Below are positions 35,927 to 44,623 of a stretch of DNA of 64,000 nt, piece by piece. A model generated the notes under the pieces. That model did not search any database and was not told the origin of the DNA. It saw only the letters and a program-made list of their open reading frames with translations. This stretch comes from Enterococcus wangshanyuanii (GTDB taxonomy: Bacteria; Bacillota; Bacilli; Lactobacillales; Enterococcaceae). The translations under genes and the position numbers were made by a program. Location of the stretch: NCBI RefSeq assembly GCF_002197645.1, contig NZ_CP021874.1, forward strand, positions 124,001 to 188,000, written 5' to 3'. The first letter of the stretch is position 1. The number at the start of each line of letters is the position of its first letter.

Positions 35927-36205
35927 CTATTTCCCAACTTTCTCCGCTCTCACCATCTCCTGCACCAATGCATCCCCAACTTCAACTAATCCTCGATAAT
36001 CCTCATAAAACGCCTGAAACACCTGTCCGCGTGCATAATACTCCTTAATAATCTGCTTCTTATTGATCGGTCCGCTATGAAAGGCAAAAAATGCCATCAA
36101 AACCGACAACGGCTCCTCCCAAGAAGCCAATCGTTCCATCAAATCCTTCAATTCTACGATCTCCTGATACGAGATCGCCTTCACACACAACGCTTGCTTT
36201 TCCAT
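35927..36205 (-). CDS. Hypothetical helical protein (92 aa)
   Basis: A 92-aa frame on the minus strand with GGAGGAG nine bases before its ATG. The product is probably all helical, with no signal or membrane segment; AFHSGPINKKQIIKEYYARGQVFQAFYEDYRG is its most distinctive part. I do not recognise the family. Its base composition is higher in GC than the surrounding toxin genes. It could be a full small gene or the intact end of an older larger one. Confidence 0.5.
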   Translation of the reverse strand: MEKQALCVKAISYQEIVELKDLMERLASWEEPLSVLMAFFAFHSGPINKKQIIKEYYARGQVFQAFYEDYRGLVEVGDALVQEMVRAEKVGK

Positions 36206-36554
36206 TCACACATCTCCTCCAAAATAAGCAGGATAAGCCCTCAAGACTTGCTCCTGCCGTTGTTCATTTCTTCGTACATTTACGCATTGACTAGGGCAAG
36301 ATCCTTGAAGCGACGATAAGAACGACTATTTAAGCCTTGCTGTATTCCTACCGCCTCGGATCAACATAAAACAAAAAAGATATCGCAGTCCTCCAGCAGA
36401 AAAAGCCAGTCCTAAAACTTCAACGACTTTTTACCATTCGACATACAATACCGTTCACAATCAGCCAAACCAAACCCGCAGATTCTCTTGGAAGGCCCCA
36501 ACCTTCAAAAAATTCAAGAACCATCTAGAATTTAAACGAAAAATTAGGTACAAT
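36206..36554. other. Non-coding or decayed stretch
   Basis: No convincing gene is seen. Several short minus-strand frames with hydrophobic stretches and many stop codons look like eroded coding sequence. Nothing here matches a known element. Confidence 0.35.
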
Positions 36555-36667
36555 AAAGAAACTAGCGCTTTGGCGTTAGCAAATTGGCAACTTGTATAGA
36601 TATGCTTCGGATGTTTATACAAGGCTTCATTTTTTGGTTGCCGCCAAAGAATGGAGTGCCTTTTTTG
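36555..36667 (+). ncRNA. Candidate structured small RNA, copy A
   Basis: After TACAAT (a possible -10) the sequence holds a small hairpin CTAGCGC-TTTG-GCGTTAG, then a large one TTGGCAAC...GGTTGCCGCCAA enclosing CTTGTATA...TATACAAG, and ends with GGAGTGCC plus a T-run. Copy B at 36856 keeps the same order and paired bases change together. There is no reading frame. Possible roles are a trans-acting sRNA or a type I antitoxin. Confidence 0.55.
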
Positions 36668-36730
36668 TTTTATTCAATTGTTTTGACACAGAATTATTTG
36701 CTCCTCCTTTCCATTAAATTCCAAGGATAG

Positions 36731-36763
36731 AAAAAAACGGCATTGAGCAAACGCCCAATACCG
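36731..36763 (-). terminator. Minus-strand intrinsic terminator
   Basis: Read on the minus strand: CGGTATTGGGCG-TTT-GCTCAATGCCG followed by seven T. It would end a minus-strand transcript coming from about 37100 and running antisense to candidate RNA copy B. Confidence 0.7.
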
Positions 36764-36855
36764 TCGACAATAGACTAGCAAGATACACACGACAACTAAA
36801 TCATACACAAAGAAAAGATTCTTGTGGAAATCTTCTCAGAATTTGGGTACAATAA

Positions 36856-36967
36856 AAGAAGCTAGTATCTGCTAGCACTATTGGCAACTTGTTTGGACAG
36901 CTTTCGGTGTCTGAACAAGACTTCGATCGTACGGTTGCCGCCAAACGATTGAAGTGCCAATTTTTTT
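36856..36967 (+). ncRNA. Candidate structured small RNA, copy B
   Basis: Same architecture as copy A: TACAAT, hairpin GCTAG-TATCT-GCTAGC, large hairpin TTGGCAAC...GGTTGCCGCCAA enclosing CTTGTT-TGGACAG...CTGAACAAG, then GAAGTGCC and a run of T. The inner stems differ from copy A by compensatory changes, a sign of selected RNA structure. Confidence 0.55.
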
Positions 36968-37395
36968 ATTTATCTTTCCAAGTTACCGTAACAAAAGTTA
37001 TGGTTGCTACAGCACGATGAATTTCTATCCTATGCCCTTTATTATACAGAAAGAAACGCGCTACTGCAATAAAAATAACGTTTTGTCATAATTAGATAAC
37101 GATTGAAAAATGGCCCCTAAATATACGATAAATAACAAAAAATGAATAGGATGACTAATTTCTTTTAGCCTATCATTTGGACTTAGAACCCCACTAATTA
37201 CGGGATGAATCCGCGCAAGAGCATAATTATTTTTATCATTAAGAGAATGTTTTTGATTTTAGATTGAGAGATTTGCAATTTTTTTGTAAATTATAGAAAT
37301 ATTTGATAACTATTAGGTATAAAAATATGTCAAAATGGATAATGGGGAAGAAGACGAAATGTGATAGTAAAAAATGAAGTAAAGGGGTTAATCAA
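36968..37395. other. Intergenic region before the second LXG locus
   Basis: No start-codon-bearing gene is seen. On the minus strand, 36982-37101 is open for 39 codons and encodes a hydrophobic peptide ending in TFVTVTWKDK; it lacks a start codon and ribosome binding site and may be a decayed small toxin opposite RNA copy B. The rest is AT-rich and must contain the promoter of the next operon, which could not be placed. Confidence 0.35.
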
Positions 37396-37707
37396 ATGAG
37401 CGGAATCAATAGCAGTCTAACTGTTGCTGGCAGCATTTCAGCACAGCTTAGTCAAACGGCCAGCGGGTTCTTATCAATCAATGAAGCAACAAGTAAAGCG
37501 GAGCGAACCACTGTTAGCGGGAACACAAACGCAAAAAACAGTTTAACAAGTATTCACAGCAGAGGACAACGGCTGTCCAATGCGATTACTCGAGACGGCA
37601 ATAATATCCATTCAGTAGCGAAGGAATTTAGCCAAATCGATCAAAAGATAAAACAAGGCTTTGATTTACCACTGTTTTCACCACCCTTGGGAGGAAGCAG
37701 CCGATGA
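37396..37707 (+). CDS. Small helical LXG partner (TIGR04197/DUF3130-like, Lap1 type), second locus
   Basis: A 103-aa paralogue of the protein at 26188, with TTVSGNTNAKNSLTS and NNIHSVAKEFSQIDQKIKQ. It heads the second LXG locus, with an AAAGGGG site, and overlaps the next gene by four bases (ATGA). It likely forms the secretion complex with the LXG domain encoded two genes downstream. Unlike the first copy it ends in a Pro/Gly-rich tail. Confidence 0.8.
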   Translation: MSGINSSLTVAGSISAQLSQTASGFLSINEATSKAERTTVSGNTNAKNSLTSIHSRGQRLSNAITRDGNNIHSVAKEFSQIDQKIKQGFDLPLFSPPLGGSSR

Positions 37708-38069
37708 ACGAAGAGAAAGAACTAAGAATCAATCAAGAGCTACGACAAGTAAGCATCGATCAAGAAGATAAGCGACAGGAAATCAGAGAATTAGAAGATC
37801 TGGAAGCCGATTATTTTTCTATCCACCACCAAGAACAACGGTACTTTCAAGATCTGATCGGGAACAATCAAGGCTCACGTGATATCGGGCATTTTATGGA
37901 ATTAGACGAAGAAGCCAATCGCTTACATCAATATGAGCGTCAGCGTTTAGAAGATATTGCAGAGCGTTTAGTTGATGAAGAAGTCCAATTACGAAGGCTT
38001 GAAGAAGAATTATATGATGAACGGCAAAAACTATTCGCTTCAGAGAATGACGGCGAGGTGAGTGACTGA
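37704..38069 (+). CDS. Small coiled-coil LXG partner (DUF3958-like, Lap2 type), second locus
   Basis: A 121-aa, acidic, fully helical protein (NEEKELRINQELRQVSI, RQEIRELEDLEAD, LVDEEVQLRRLEEELYDERQK). Position and coiled-coil nature match the second LXG accessory protein. Its stop codon overlaps the start of the LXG gene by one base. The last 50 bases of this gene occur again as remnants before the second (40106-40157) and third (44714-44765) LXG starts, which shows that LXG genes with part of their upstream gene have been copied. Confidence 0.78.
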   Translation: MNEEKELRINQELRQVSIDQEDKRQEIRELEDLEADYFSIHHQEQRYFQDLIGNNQGSRDIGHFMELDEEANRLHQYERQRLEDIAERLVDEEVQLRRLEEELYDERQKLFASENDGEVSD

Positions 38070-39424
38070 TGTCCCTTAATTTTTACCTAGGAGAAGTCAC
38101 CGCACAAAGCGCTGCAGCCAAACAAATGGCGAATGAGTATATGCAGTTTTGCGGTACTTTAAAAGATAGCGTCAATGCCTTCATGAATGCACCATTATCG
38201 GGAAAAACCTACGACTCAGCGAAACTTTATTTCTCGACAGTCTACCCAACGTTAGCTAGTGGGTTTATACTAGCATGTGAGGCACTGATCGAAGCTCACA
38301 GTAAATTCCCGGAAGAATTTCAATCACAAGTCGATACCTGCGACGTGATCGAGGACCAATTGAAAGTAGAGATCGCCCAAGGACAAGCCTTACTGCAAAG
38401 TATGGCACGAACGATGGACAAAGAAAAAGAACCCAACCAACGCTTAGAACAACGCTATATGGGCGTTCAAAGCTCGATTCAAAAGAACGAAGAAAAACTA
38501 CAGCGCTTGTATGAATTCAATGCCAGTTCGCCAGGACTGTTTGCGGATTTTGAAGCACAGCTGGCAAACTTGGATGCAGGATTAGCAGAAGTTGAAAAAG
38601 GGGCTGCATGGAATTCAGGTTTGGGAACGTTTGATTTAGGCCGGATGAATATGGCTTGGACGAAACCGATTGGACGAGCGTGGGATAAACGGCAGAAGAA
38701 GATAGATCAAATAAGAAATGCGGAAATGCAGAGAGAATTAGGGAAGTTAGATGGATATGAGATAGTGTGCATCAACAGTGGTCGAACAAAAACTTGGACT
38801 CTTAAGAAAAATGGAGAATGGATTTATCCTGGTGATGAGCCTGAGTTACATGAAATATTGAATAGATACAAAAATTACTTGAAGAAAGATCAATATACTG
38901 TGACTCAGCCTAAAATTGTTCGTAATATTGCTCCATTAGCAATACCTGGTGGTCCAGCGCTAGAAAATTTGATTAAAGCTGGGAAAATCACGGCAGGAGC
39001 AAGTGCTGCAATTGTAGTAGGAAAAGGCATTGTAGACAAGATAAAAAATGCCCCTTCCATACAATCTAGTAGTAGAATTAAGAGTGTAGAAGAGAATGAT
39101 GAGTTACCGAGTCAAGGTCAAGTAGATGGAGGAGTTGCGGGAGGCAATCCAGTTGCAGTTGGTAAACAAGGAAAACATGTATTGGGTCACAAAAATAATA
39201 AGCAAGCTAAAGAGCAAGGAGAAGAAAAGACAACTTGGAGAGAGGGAACGAACGGAGTTGCCGAAACTCAAAAAGGGTGGTTGGAAGGAGACGAATTGAA
39301 AAATAGACATGGAGAGGTTAAGGAATACGACACTGGAAAGGTTGTAGGTAGCCAAGGGGAAACAAAAATTAGAGTTCATATTGATAAACATGGTAATATA
39401 CATGGCTATCCTGTAAAAAAATAG
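38069..39424 (+). CDS. LXG-domain polymorphic toxin, C-terminal nuclease-like domain (toxin 2A)
   Basis: A 451-aa protein. Residues 1 to about 200 form the LXG domain (SLNFYLGEVTAQSAAAKQ to GTFDLGRMNMAWTKPI), almost identical to that of the gene at 40158. The middle has a hydrophobic AGASAAIVVGKGIV patch; the last 90 residues contain GKQGKHVLGHKNN, TTWREGTNG, GWLEGDEL, TGKVVGSQGETKIRVHIDKHGNIHGYP. The spaced His, Glu and Arg and the HIDKHGNIHG end resemble BECR-fold RNase toxins such as Ntox50, a suggestion rather than a firm match. The gene that follows is the probable immunity gene. Confidence 0.78.
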   Translation: MSLNFYLGEVTAQSAAAKQMANEYMQFCGTLKDSVNAFMNAPLSGKTYDSAKLYFSTVYPTLASGFILACEALIEAHSKFPEEFQSQVDTCDVIEDQLKVEIAQGQALLQSMARTMDKEKEPNQRLEQRYMGVQSSIQKNEEKLQRLYEFNASSPGLFADFEAQLANLDAGLAEVEKGAAWNSGLGTFDLGRMNMAWTKPIGRAWDKRQKKIDQIRNAEMQRELGKLDGYEIVCINSGRTKTWTLKKNGEWIYPGDEPELHEILNRYKNYLKKDQYTVTQPKIVRNIAPLAIPGGPALENLIKAGKITAGASAAIVVGKGIVDKIKNAPSIQSSSRIKSVEENDELPSQGQVDGGVAGGNPVAVGKQGKHVLGHKNNKQAKEQGEEKTTWREGTNGVAETQKGWLEGDELKNRHGEVKEYDTGKVVGSQGETKIRVHIDKHGNIHGYPVKK

Positions 39425-39436
39425 AGGAGATTACTG

Positions 39437-39967
39437 ATGGATAATAATTTAGCAATAGAATTTGTAAACAGAACACTAAAAGAGGGTGTGTATGGTTATA
39501 CACTCAGAAAATATGTAAATATCGATACTTGGGATCACATCTTGACAAATAATCTTGATGGTATAAAGTTTGTGCAATTGACTGATTTTAATTATTCAAG
39601 ATGTTTTTCTTACTATTTTATGGAAGATATTGAGTTGAAACAAGATTTTTTTTCACCCGAGGCCAAAAAAGAAGTAATTAATCGGGGATACATTGAGTTT
39701 ATCAATTTAAGTATTTCAGCAATCAGCTCGTTCTATATTATAGAGAAGGCAAGGTATGTGGCAGATGGAGATAAGTTGAAAATAGAAGATATTGATGAGT
39801 TTTCGAATGTAGTCCTTAAAAAGAAATTTGAAGAATTGAAGTTAAAGATCAGTGAAGAAAATTTCATGCTTGTAAATTCGGATGAGCTAAGAATACCTTT
39901 AAAAAATGTGCCTCTTGAAGATTATGAAGATGATCAGGTGACATATTTCAGTTATCTATTTGAGTAG
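39437..39967 (+). CDS. Putative immunity protein for toxin 2A (176 aa)
   Basis: A 176-aa soluble acidic protein directly after the toxin with a GAGGAG site. It is AT-rich and has no known motif (NLAIEFVNRTLKEGVYGYTLRKYVN at the start; PLEDYEDDQVTYFSYLFE at the end). Position, size and acidity suggest immunity to the basic nuclease-like domain of toxin 2A. A second copy with a premature stop lies at 44035. Confidence 0.65.
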   Translation: MDNNLAIEFVNRTLKEGVYGYTLRKYVNIDTWDHILTNNLDGIKFVQLTDFNYSRCFSYYFMEDIELKQDFFSPEAKKEVINRGYIEFINLSISAISSFYIIEKARYVADGDKLKIEDIDEFSNVVLKKKFEELKLKISEENFMLVNSDELRIPLKNVPLEDYEDDQVTYFSYLFE

Positions 39968-40026
39968 ATATCTACGTTAATAGATTCAATTGCTTTATTT
40001 AAAAAGAAATATAAATTTATATTTTT

Positions 40027-40065
40027 AAAAAGGTTTGTTCTTAGATAACTAGGATAAACCTTTTT
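40027..40065 (+). terminator. Terminator after immunity gene 2A
   Basis: AAAAAGGTTT-GTTCTTAGATAACTAGGAT-AAACCTTTTT. The same element with its surroundings is repeated at 44624-44665. Confidence 0.75.
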
Positions 40066-40157
40066 AAATCATTCCTTTATTATTTTATTTGATAGAAATC
40101 TGTACGATGGATAGTAAAAACTATTCACTTCAGAAGATTATGCGAGGTGAGCTACTG

Positions 40158-41456
40158 ATGTCCCTTAATTTTTACCTAGGAGAAGTCACCGCGCAAAGCG
40201 CTGCAGCAAAACAAATGGCGAATGAGTATATGCAGTTTTGCAGCACCTTAAAAGACAGCGTCAATGCCTTCATGAATGCACAATTATCGGGGAAAACCTA
40301 CGACTCAGCGAAACTTTATTTCTCGACAGTCTACCCAATGTTAGCCAGTGGGTTTATACTAGCATGTGAGGCACTGATCGAAGCGCACAGCAAATTTCCG
40401 GAAGAATTTCAATCACAAGTCGACACCTGCGACGTGATCGAAGACCAATTAAAAGCAGAGATTGCCCAAGGACAAGCTTTACTACAAAATATGGCACGAA
40501 CGATGGACAAAGAAAAAGAACCCAACCAACGCTTAGAACAGCGCTATATGGGCGTTCAGAGCTCGATTCAAAAGAACGAAGAAAAACTGCAGCGCTTGTA
40601 TGAATTCAATGCCAGTTCGCCAGGACTGTTTGCGGATTTCGAAGCACAGCTGGCAAACTTGGATGCAGGATTAGCAGAAGTTGAAAAAGGGGCTGCATGG
40701 AATTCGAGTTCGGGAACGTTTGATTTAGACCGGATGAATATGGCTTGGACGAAACCGATCATGAACCAATGGAAAGATCGAGAAAAGTCCAAAGGAAACA
40801 ACTTAGAAGTACGGAAGAGCAAGAATAAATTTGGCGGTACCACCTACGAAATTTATCGTAACGGTGTTTTTGATGAAGATGCGACGGTAGCCTATAATGA
40901 CCTACTAAAAGACGAGCTGATCAGGTTAGCAAAACAGCGAATCGAAGACGATAAATTTGGAAAATTCGTTTCCTTTGTTGGTACAGCAGTTTCTTTTGGT
41001 GGCGGTATTAAACGAGTTATCAGCGAAATCATTGGTATGGCAGGAAACAGATTACTTGTTCGTTTTAGCGATAATAGTGTTGGTACAATTGCAATATCCG
41101 GTGGTGTAGCAGTTCCGATTGCCGCAGATTCACTGACGTTGAAGGATTTAGTCCAGTTTTCAAATAACGGGAAGATTACGAGTAAGACGTTTGGGAAACC
41201 TATTGAAGGTAGGGTAAACGGCAAGAAGTCAAAAATACGTGTAGATGCGGAACCAGATGGGAATAAAATTCAAATACAAACTGGTGGTGGAAAACGTTCA
41301 CCTTTAGATCATAGAGTAGATGTTGACAGAATTACGGATCGGTCAAGTATTTATAATCAAATTCCACCTCATGTAAGAAAAGGAATTGGGAAAGGTAAAT
41401 TAGAAGATTTAGTGGATTATATTTATAGAGCTTGGATTTGGCTGAAAGCAAAATAG
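40158..41456 (+). CDS. LXG-domain polymorphic toxin with a different C-terminal domain (toxin 2B)
   Basis: A 432-aa protein whose first 200 residues are nearly identical to toxin 2A up to MNMAWTKPI, after which the sequences are unrelated. The C-terminus has a hydrophobic stretch near residue 280 (GKFVSFVGTAVSFGGG), VRFSDNSVGTIAISGG, and a final charged domain with GRVNGKKSKIRVDAEPDG and LDHRVDVDRI. I do not recognise the toxin class. ATG 40158 with GAGGTGAG upstream is the start; the longer frame from 40089 reads through the remnant of the upstream partner gene. The partner genes are not repeated, so toxin 2B would use those of toxin 2A. Confidence 0.78.
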   Translation: MSLNFYLGEVTAQSAAAKQMANEYMQFCSTLKDSVNAFMNAQLSGKTYDSAKLYFSTVYPMLASGFILACEALIEAHSKFPEEFQSQVDTCDVIEDQLKAEIAQGQALLQNMARTMDKEKEPNQRLEQRYMGVQSSIQKNEEKLQRLYEFNASSPGLFADFEAQLANLDAGLAEVEKGAAWNSSSGTFDLDRMNMAWTKPIMNQWKDREKSKGNNLEVRKSKNKFGGTTYEIYRNGVFDEDATVAYNDLLKDELIRLAKQRIEDDKFGKFVSFVGTAVSFGGGIKRVISEIIGMAGNRLLVRFSDNSVGTIAISGGVAVPIAADSLTLKDLVQFSNNGKITSKTFGKPIEGRVNGKKSKIRVDAEPDGNKIQIQTGGGKRSPLDHRVDVDRITDRSSIYNQIPPHVRKGIGKGKLEDLVDYIYRAWIWLKAK

Positions 41457-41466
41457 AGGTGAGAAA

Positions 41467-41976
41467 ATGCGAATTTATATTGAAACAAATGGGGAAAAAA
41501 CGTCTTTTGGGTACAGAGAATTAGCAGAAAAGATGTGGTTCAAAGAAAAAAATGGTAAAGAACTTGAAATCTCTCATGCTGGAAATGATGAAAGCTTGCA
41601 GAATAATTTTGAATTAGCTGTATCTCTTGATAAGTGGCTTAATGATAAAAGATGGAGTAAGGTCGAAACCAAAATATATTTTGAATACATTGAATTAAAG
41701 CTTTTAAGTGACAGGAATATTATTGAAATTGTTTCTACGCATACTGAAATAATGACAATAGATAAGCGTGCTATGTATATTATGATAGTGGAGATTGCTA
41801 AAGAATTGGATGGGAAAATTAGTGAAGACAATATGAACACATGGCTAACGGTGGACGAGTTTAAAAAAAAGCATCAAGTAGTGCTTAATCGTACCTATGA
41901 AGAAGCTAATGAAATTAGTTTAAAAGAAGCTCCTCGCATGGAAGCAATTGAAGAACCGTGGGATGATATTGAATAA
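41467..41976 (+). CDS. Putative immunity protein for toxin 2B (169 aa)
   Basis: A 169-aa acidic soluble protein 10 bases after toxin 2B with an AGGTGAG site. Distinctive parts are YRELAEKMWFKEKNGKELEISH and MEAIEEPWDD. It is a close paralogue of the gene at 43405 (same motifs and length). Function is inferred from position after a polymorphic toxin. Confidence 0.65.
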   Translation: MRIYIETNGEKTSFGYRELAEKMWFKEKNGKELEISHAGNDESLQNNFELAVSLDKWLNDKRWSKVETKIYFEYIELKLLSDRNIIEIVSTHTEIMTIDKRAMYIMIVEIAKELDGKISEDNMNTWLTVDEFKKKHQVVLNRTYEEANEISLKEAPRMEAIEEPWDDIE

Positions 41977-42026
41977 GAAAAAAACTATGATTTCACAGTT
42001 TATCTAATTAGTTAAAGGATATTATT

Positions 42027-42218
42027 ATGAGCAGAGAACTTTGTTATGAACGAATAAAAAAATATATAACAAATTCAATTAGTAGGAATATTAGTAAGGA
42101 AAAGGTAATCTATCATGACGAGCTAGAAAAGCTAGGATTTGAAGATCCCATTTCTGAATATGAAGCAATTCCAGAAGAATATAAGTCAGCTAAATGGATG
42201 AAAAGTAAGAATAAGTAA
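42027..42218 (+). CDS. Small hypothetical protein (63 aa), orphan immunity fragment?
   Basis: A 63-aa frame with an AAAGGATATT site (weak), encoding a charged protein ending in EEYKSAKWMKSKNK. It has no recognised family. It lies within the immunity array, is AT-rich, and may be a small immunity gene or the end of a larger one. Confidence 0.45.
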   Translation: MSRELCYERIKKYITNSISRNISKEKVIYHDELEKLGFEDPISEYEAIPEEYKSAKWMKSKNK

Positions 42219-42295
42219 TAAAGTTTTGTATCATAGCAGAGTTTAAAGCCAGCTCCTATTCATTTTAAGATTTAAGAGAAAGGAAAAATTTTGAA

Positions 42296-42859
42296 ATGAA
42301 AGAAATCTTAATCTACACTTTTAGTGAAGAAAAAAAATTAGAACTTATTTTTACTAAAACTGAGGAAAAAGTCTATGCTTATAATGAGGTAATAGTTAAA
42401 TATATTGATAATAACAATGAATATTTATTATTTAAAGACTTTGCAATTGAGACTTTTAGAATATTAGTAAACCAATTTGAAAATGCTTTAAAGAATGAAA
42501 TAATTGTTTCAAAAAAGAATTTTCAAAAAGGTATAGGTTATGAATGGGTAATTTATTCTCATGAAGTAGCAGAAGGAAATTTTGATATAGAGAATTTAAC
42601 GGATAAGTTTTCTCTATGGTCAACTCCTGCTAGAGAAGGCTATGCTAGTTGGTTATACAATAGTGATGAAAAAATTTGTTTGGAGGTCAGTCCGTATTAC
42701 CTTTGGGACTATGATGAGCCAAAAGAAAACGAATCTTTTCAGTCTTTTGAAGACTTCATTATTATGTATTCGAAAATTGATTGTATTGAAATAGCTAGGG
42801 AAACAGCTATTCAGATACTTGATGATGGGAAGCATCTTTTGAATAGTATTGTTTATTGA
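42296..42859 (+). CDS. Putative orphan immunity protein (187 aa)
   Basis: A 187-aa acidic soluble protein behind GAGAAAGGA. It has no membrane segments; recognisable parts are KKNFQKGIGYEWVIYSHEVAEGNFDIENL and a Trp/Tyr-rich VSPYYLWDYDEP. I do not know the family. Its location between two paralogous immunity genes and low GC suggest an immunity gene for a toxin domain not present here. Confidence 0.5.
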   Translation: MKEILIYTFSEEKKLELIFTKTEEKVYAYNEVIVKYIDNNNEYLLFKDFAIETFRILVNQFENALKNEIIVSKKNFQKGIGYEWVIYSHEVAEGNFDIENLTDKFSLWSTPAREGYASWLYNSDEKICLEVSPYYLWDYDEPKENESFQSFEDFIIMYSKIDCIEIARETAIQILDDGKHLLNSIVY

Positions 42860-42969
42860 ATCTAGTTTATCAAAATTATACATCACTTTAATTCTATAAA
42901 AATGAAATAACAAGAGTGAATAAAATACGATATTTTATATAGTAAAAATAATAAGAAGGAAACAATTAA

Positions 42970-43395
42970 ATGGTGCTATCGCATAAATTCAAAATAATTG
43001 AAAAAGATAAGAATATCAATTTTATGGATATTACAAGTGAACATGCAGTATCAATTGATGATTCATTTATTCAGTATATAACAGATACTCTTAATTGGGT
43101 TGAAAGTCATTGGAATTATATGTCCAATGATAATAGGGGAATCAATTACTATGGTGTAACATTCTTCGAAGAATCAGGAATAAAAAAGCTCAATAATATC
43201 CTTATAAACTGGAAAAATATGTTTGATTTAGCACCTGAAAACTTTCAATTAAAAACTGAATATGATATTGAAGAAATGATTTTTGTTAAGGAAGATTTTG
43301 CGAAAGAAAAAGTAATTATTCAATTGGAAAAAATTATTAACTTGTGTAATGAAGCGGAAAATACAAATCAAATTCTTGTTCATTTTGGTATTTAG
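42970..43395 (+). CDS. Putative orphan immunity protein (141 aa)
   Basis: A 141-aa acidic protein starting behind AGAAGGAAAC. It contains LNWVESHWNYMSNDNRGINYYGVTFFEESG and a C-terminal amphipathic helix. No family is recognised. It is followed 9 bases later by an immunity paralogue, so it lies in an immunity operon. Confidence 0.5.
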   Translation: MVLSHKFKIIEKDKNINFMDITSEHAVSIDDSFIQYITDTLNWVESHWNYMSNDNRGINYYGVTFFEESGIKKLNNILINWKNMFDLAPENFQLKTEYDIEEMIFVKEDFAKEKVIIQLEKIINLCNEAENTNQILVHFGI

Positions 43396-43404
43396 GAGAA
43401 AATA

Positions 43405-43917
43405 TTGCGTATTTATATAAACATCAACAATAAAAAAATCAATTTAGACTACCGAGAATTAGCTGAAAAAATGTGGTTTAAAGAAAAAAATGGTCATGAG
43501 CTTGAAATATCCCACGTTGGAAATGATGAAACATTTCAAGACAATTTATTTCTCAGTTTGTCAATAGACAAATGGTTAAATGATTCCAGATGGAAAAAAA
43601 TAGAAAGTCCGCTTCAATTTGAAGATATTGATTTAGAGTTTTTAAAAGAAGAAAATCTTCTCTTTATTATGTCTAAACATCAAAATATACTCACTGTAGA
43701 TAAACGAGCCTTGTATATCATGGCAGTAGAGTTAGCTAAGGATTTAGACGGATCAATAAGTGAAGATGGGAAATCTACGTGGCTAAGTGTTGCAGAGTTT
43801 GAGAAAAAGCATCAAGTAGTGCTTAATCTTACTTATGAAGAAGCAAATGATATCAGTCTAAAAGAAGTGAAAACGATGGAGGCAATTGAAGAGCCTTGGG
43901 ATTATGATAGTGACTAA
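43405..43917 (+). CDS. Paralogue of toxin 2B immunity protein (170 aa)
   Basis: A 170-aa protein starting at TTG 43405 with AGGAGAAAAT upstream. It shares YRELAEKMWFKEKNGHELEISH, FEKKHQVVLNLTYEEAND and MEAIEEPWD with the protein at 41467. It has no adjacent toxin. Duplicates like this may protect against toxin variants of other strains. Confidence 0.65.
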   Translation: MRIYININNKKINLDYRELAEKMWFKEKNGHELEISHVGNDETFQDNLFLSLSIDKWLNDSRWKKIESPLQFEDIDLEFLKEENLLFIMSKHQNILTVDKRALYIMAVELAKDLDGSISEDGKSTWLSVAEFEKKHQVVLNLTYEEANDISLKEVKTMEAIEEPWDYDSD

Positions 43918-44034
43918 GCAATAGCTAAAACATAAAATAAATTGTTCTAGAAAATAGCCTTGTTGCGAAAATTATGTGAAGAATAGATATATAGAATCTG
44001 TGAAGCGTTTGAACGAGGTTGTAGGAGCATTTTT

Positions 44035-44565
44035 ATGGAAAATAAAGAAGCAATAAACTTTGTAAATCGAAGCCTAAATATTGGTGACTATGGTTATACG
44101 CTGAGAAAATATATTAAGCCTGATATTTGGGATGCAGTCTTATTTAGTGAGCTACAGAATTTAACTATAGAAAGGATGACAGATTTTAATTATTCAAGAT
44201 GCTTTTCTTATTATATTTTAGAAGATTTAGAATTAAAGAATCCATTTTTTTCAGAAAAAGCGACAAATGAGATAATGGATAGAGGATATATTGAATTTAT
44301 AAGCTTGAAGATTTCAGCAATAAGTCCATTTTTTTACTTAGAAAGAGCAATGTATTCTAAAGGAAAAGAAAAATTGGAATTAGCGCATATAAAAAAATTT
44401 AGAAATAGTTTACTTGAAAAAGAAATGGTCAGAATACAAAATAAGTTGGAACAACATGACTTATTTAGAATAGATCCGTCTGAATTGAAATAGAAGCTTC
44501 CAAATATTCCTCTTGAAGATTATGAAGTGGATCAGGTAATATATTTCAGTTATCTATTTGAATAG
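44035..44565 (+). pseudogene. Broken copy of the toxin 2A immunity gene (premature stop)
   Basis: The frame starts at ATG 44035 and stops at TAG 44491-44493 after 152 codons. Beyond the stop the same frame continues with LPNIPLEDYEVDQVIYFSYLFE and a stop at 44563-44565, matching the last 22 residues of the intact copy (39437-39967). A nonsense mutation therefore removed the conserved C-terminus. The truncated protein may still be made. Confidence 0.8.
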
Positions 44566-44623
44566 ATAACCTAAGTTAATAGACTTAATTGCTTTATTTT
44601 AAAAAGAAATATAAATTTATATT

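Noticed and set aside
36077..36319. Two overlapping plus-strand frames of 67-80 codons
   Set aside because: They are opposite the 92-aa minus-strand gene, have no ribosome binding sites and biased composition typical of shadow frames.
36555..36967. tracrRNA or CRISPR leader interpretation of the RNA pair
   Set aside because: No repeat-spacer array, anti-repeat or cas9 is present.
40089..40157. Extended N-terminus of toxin 2B
   Set aside because: It is the remnant tail of the upstream Lap2-type gene read in frame; the start at 40158 matches the other LXG genes and has a ribosome binding site.
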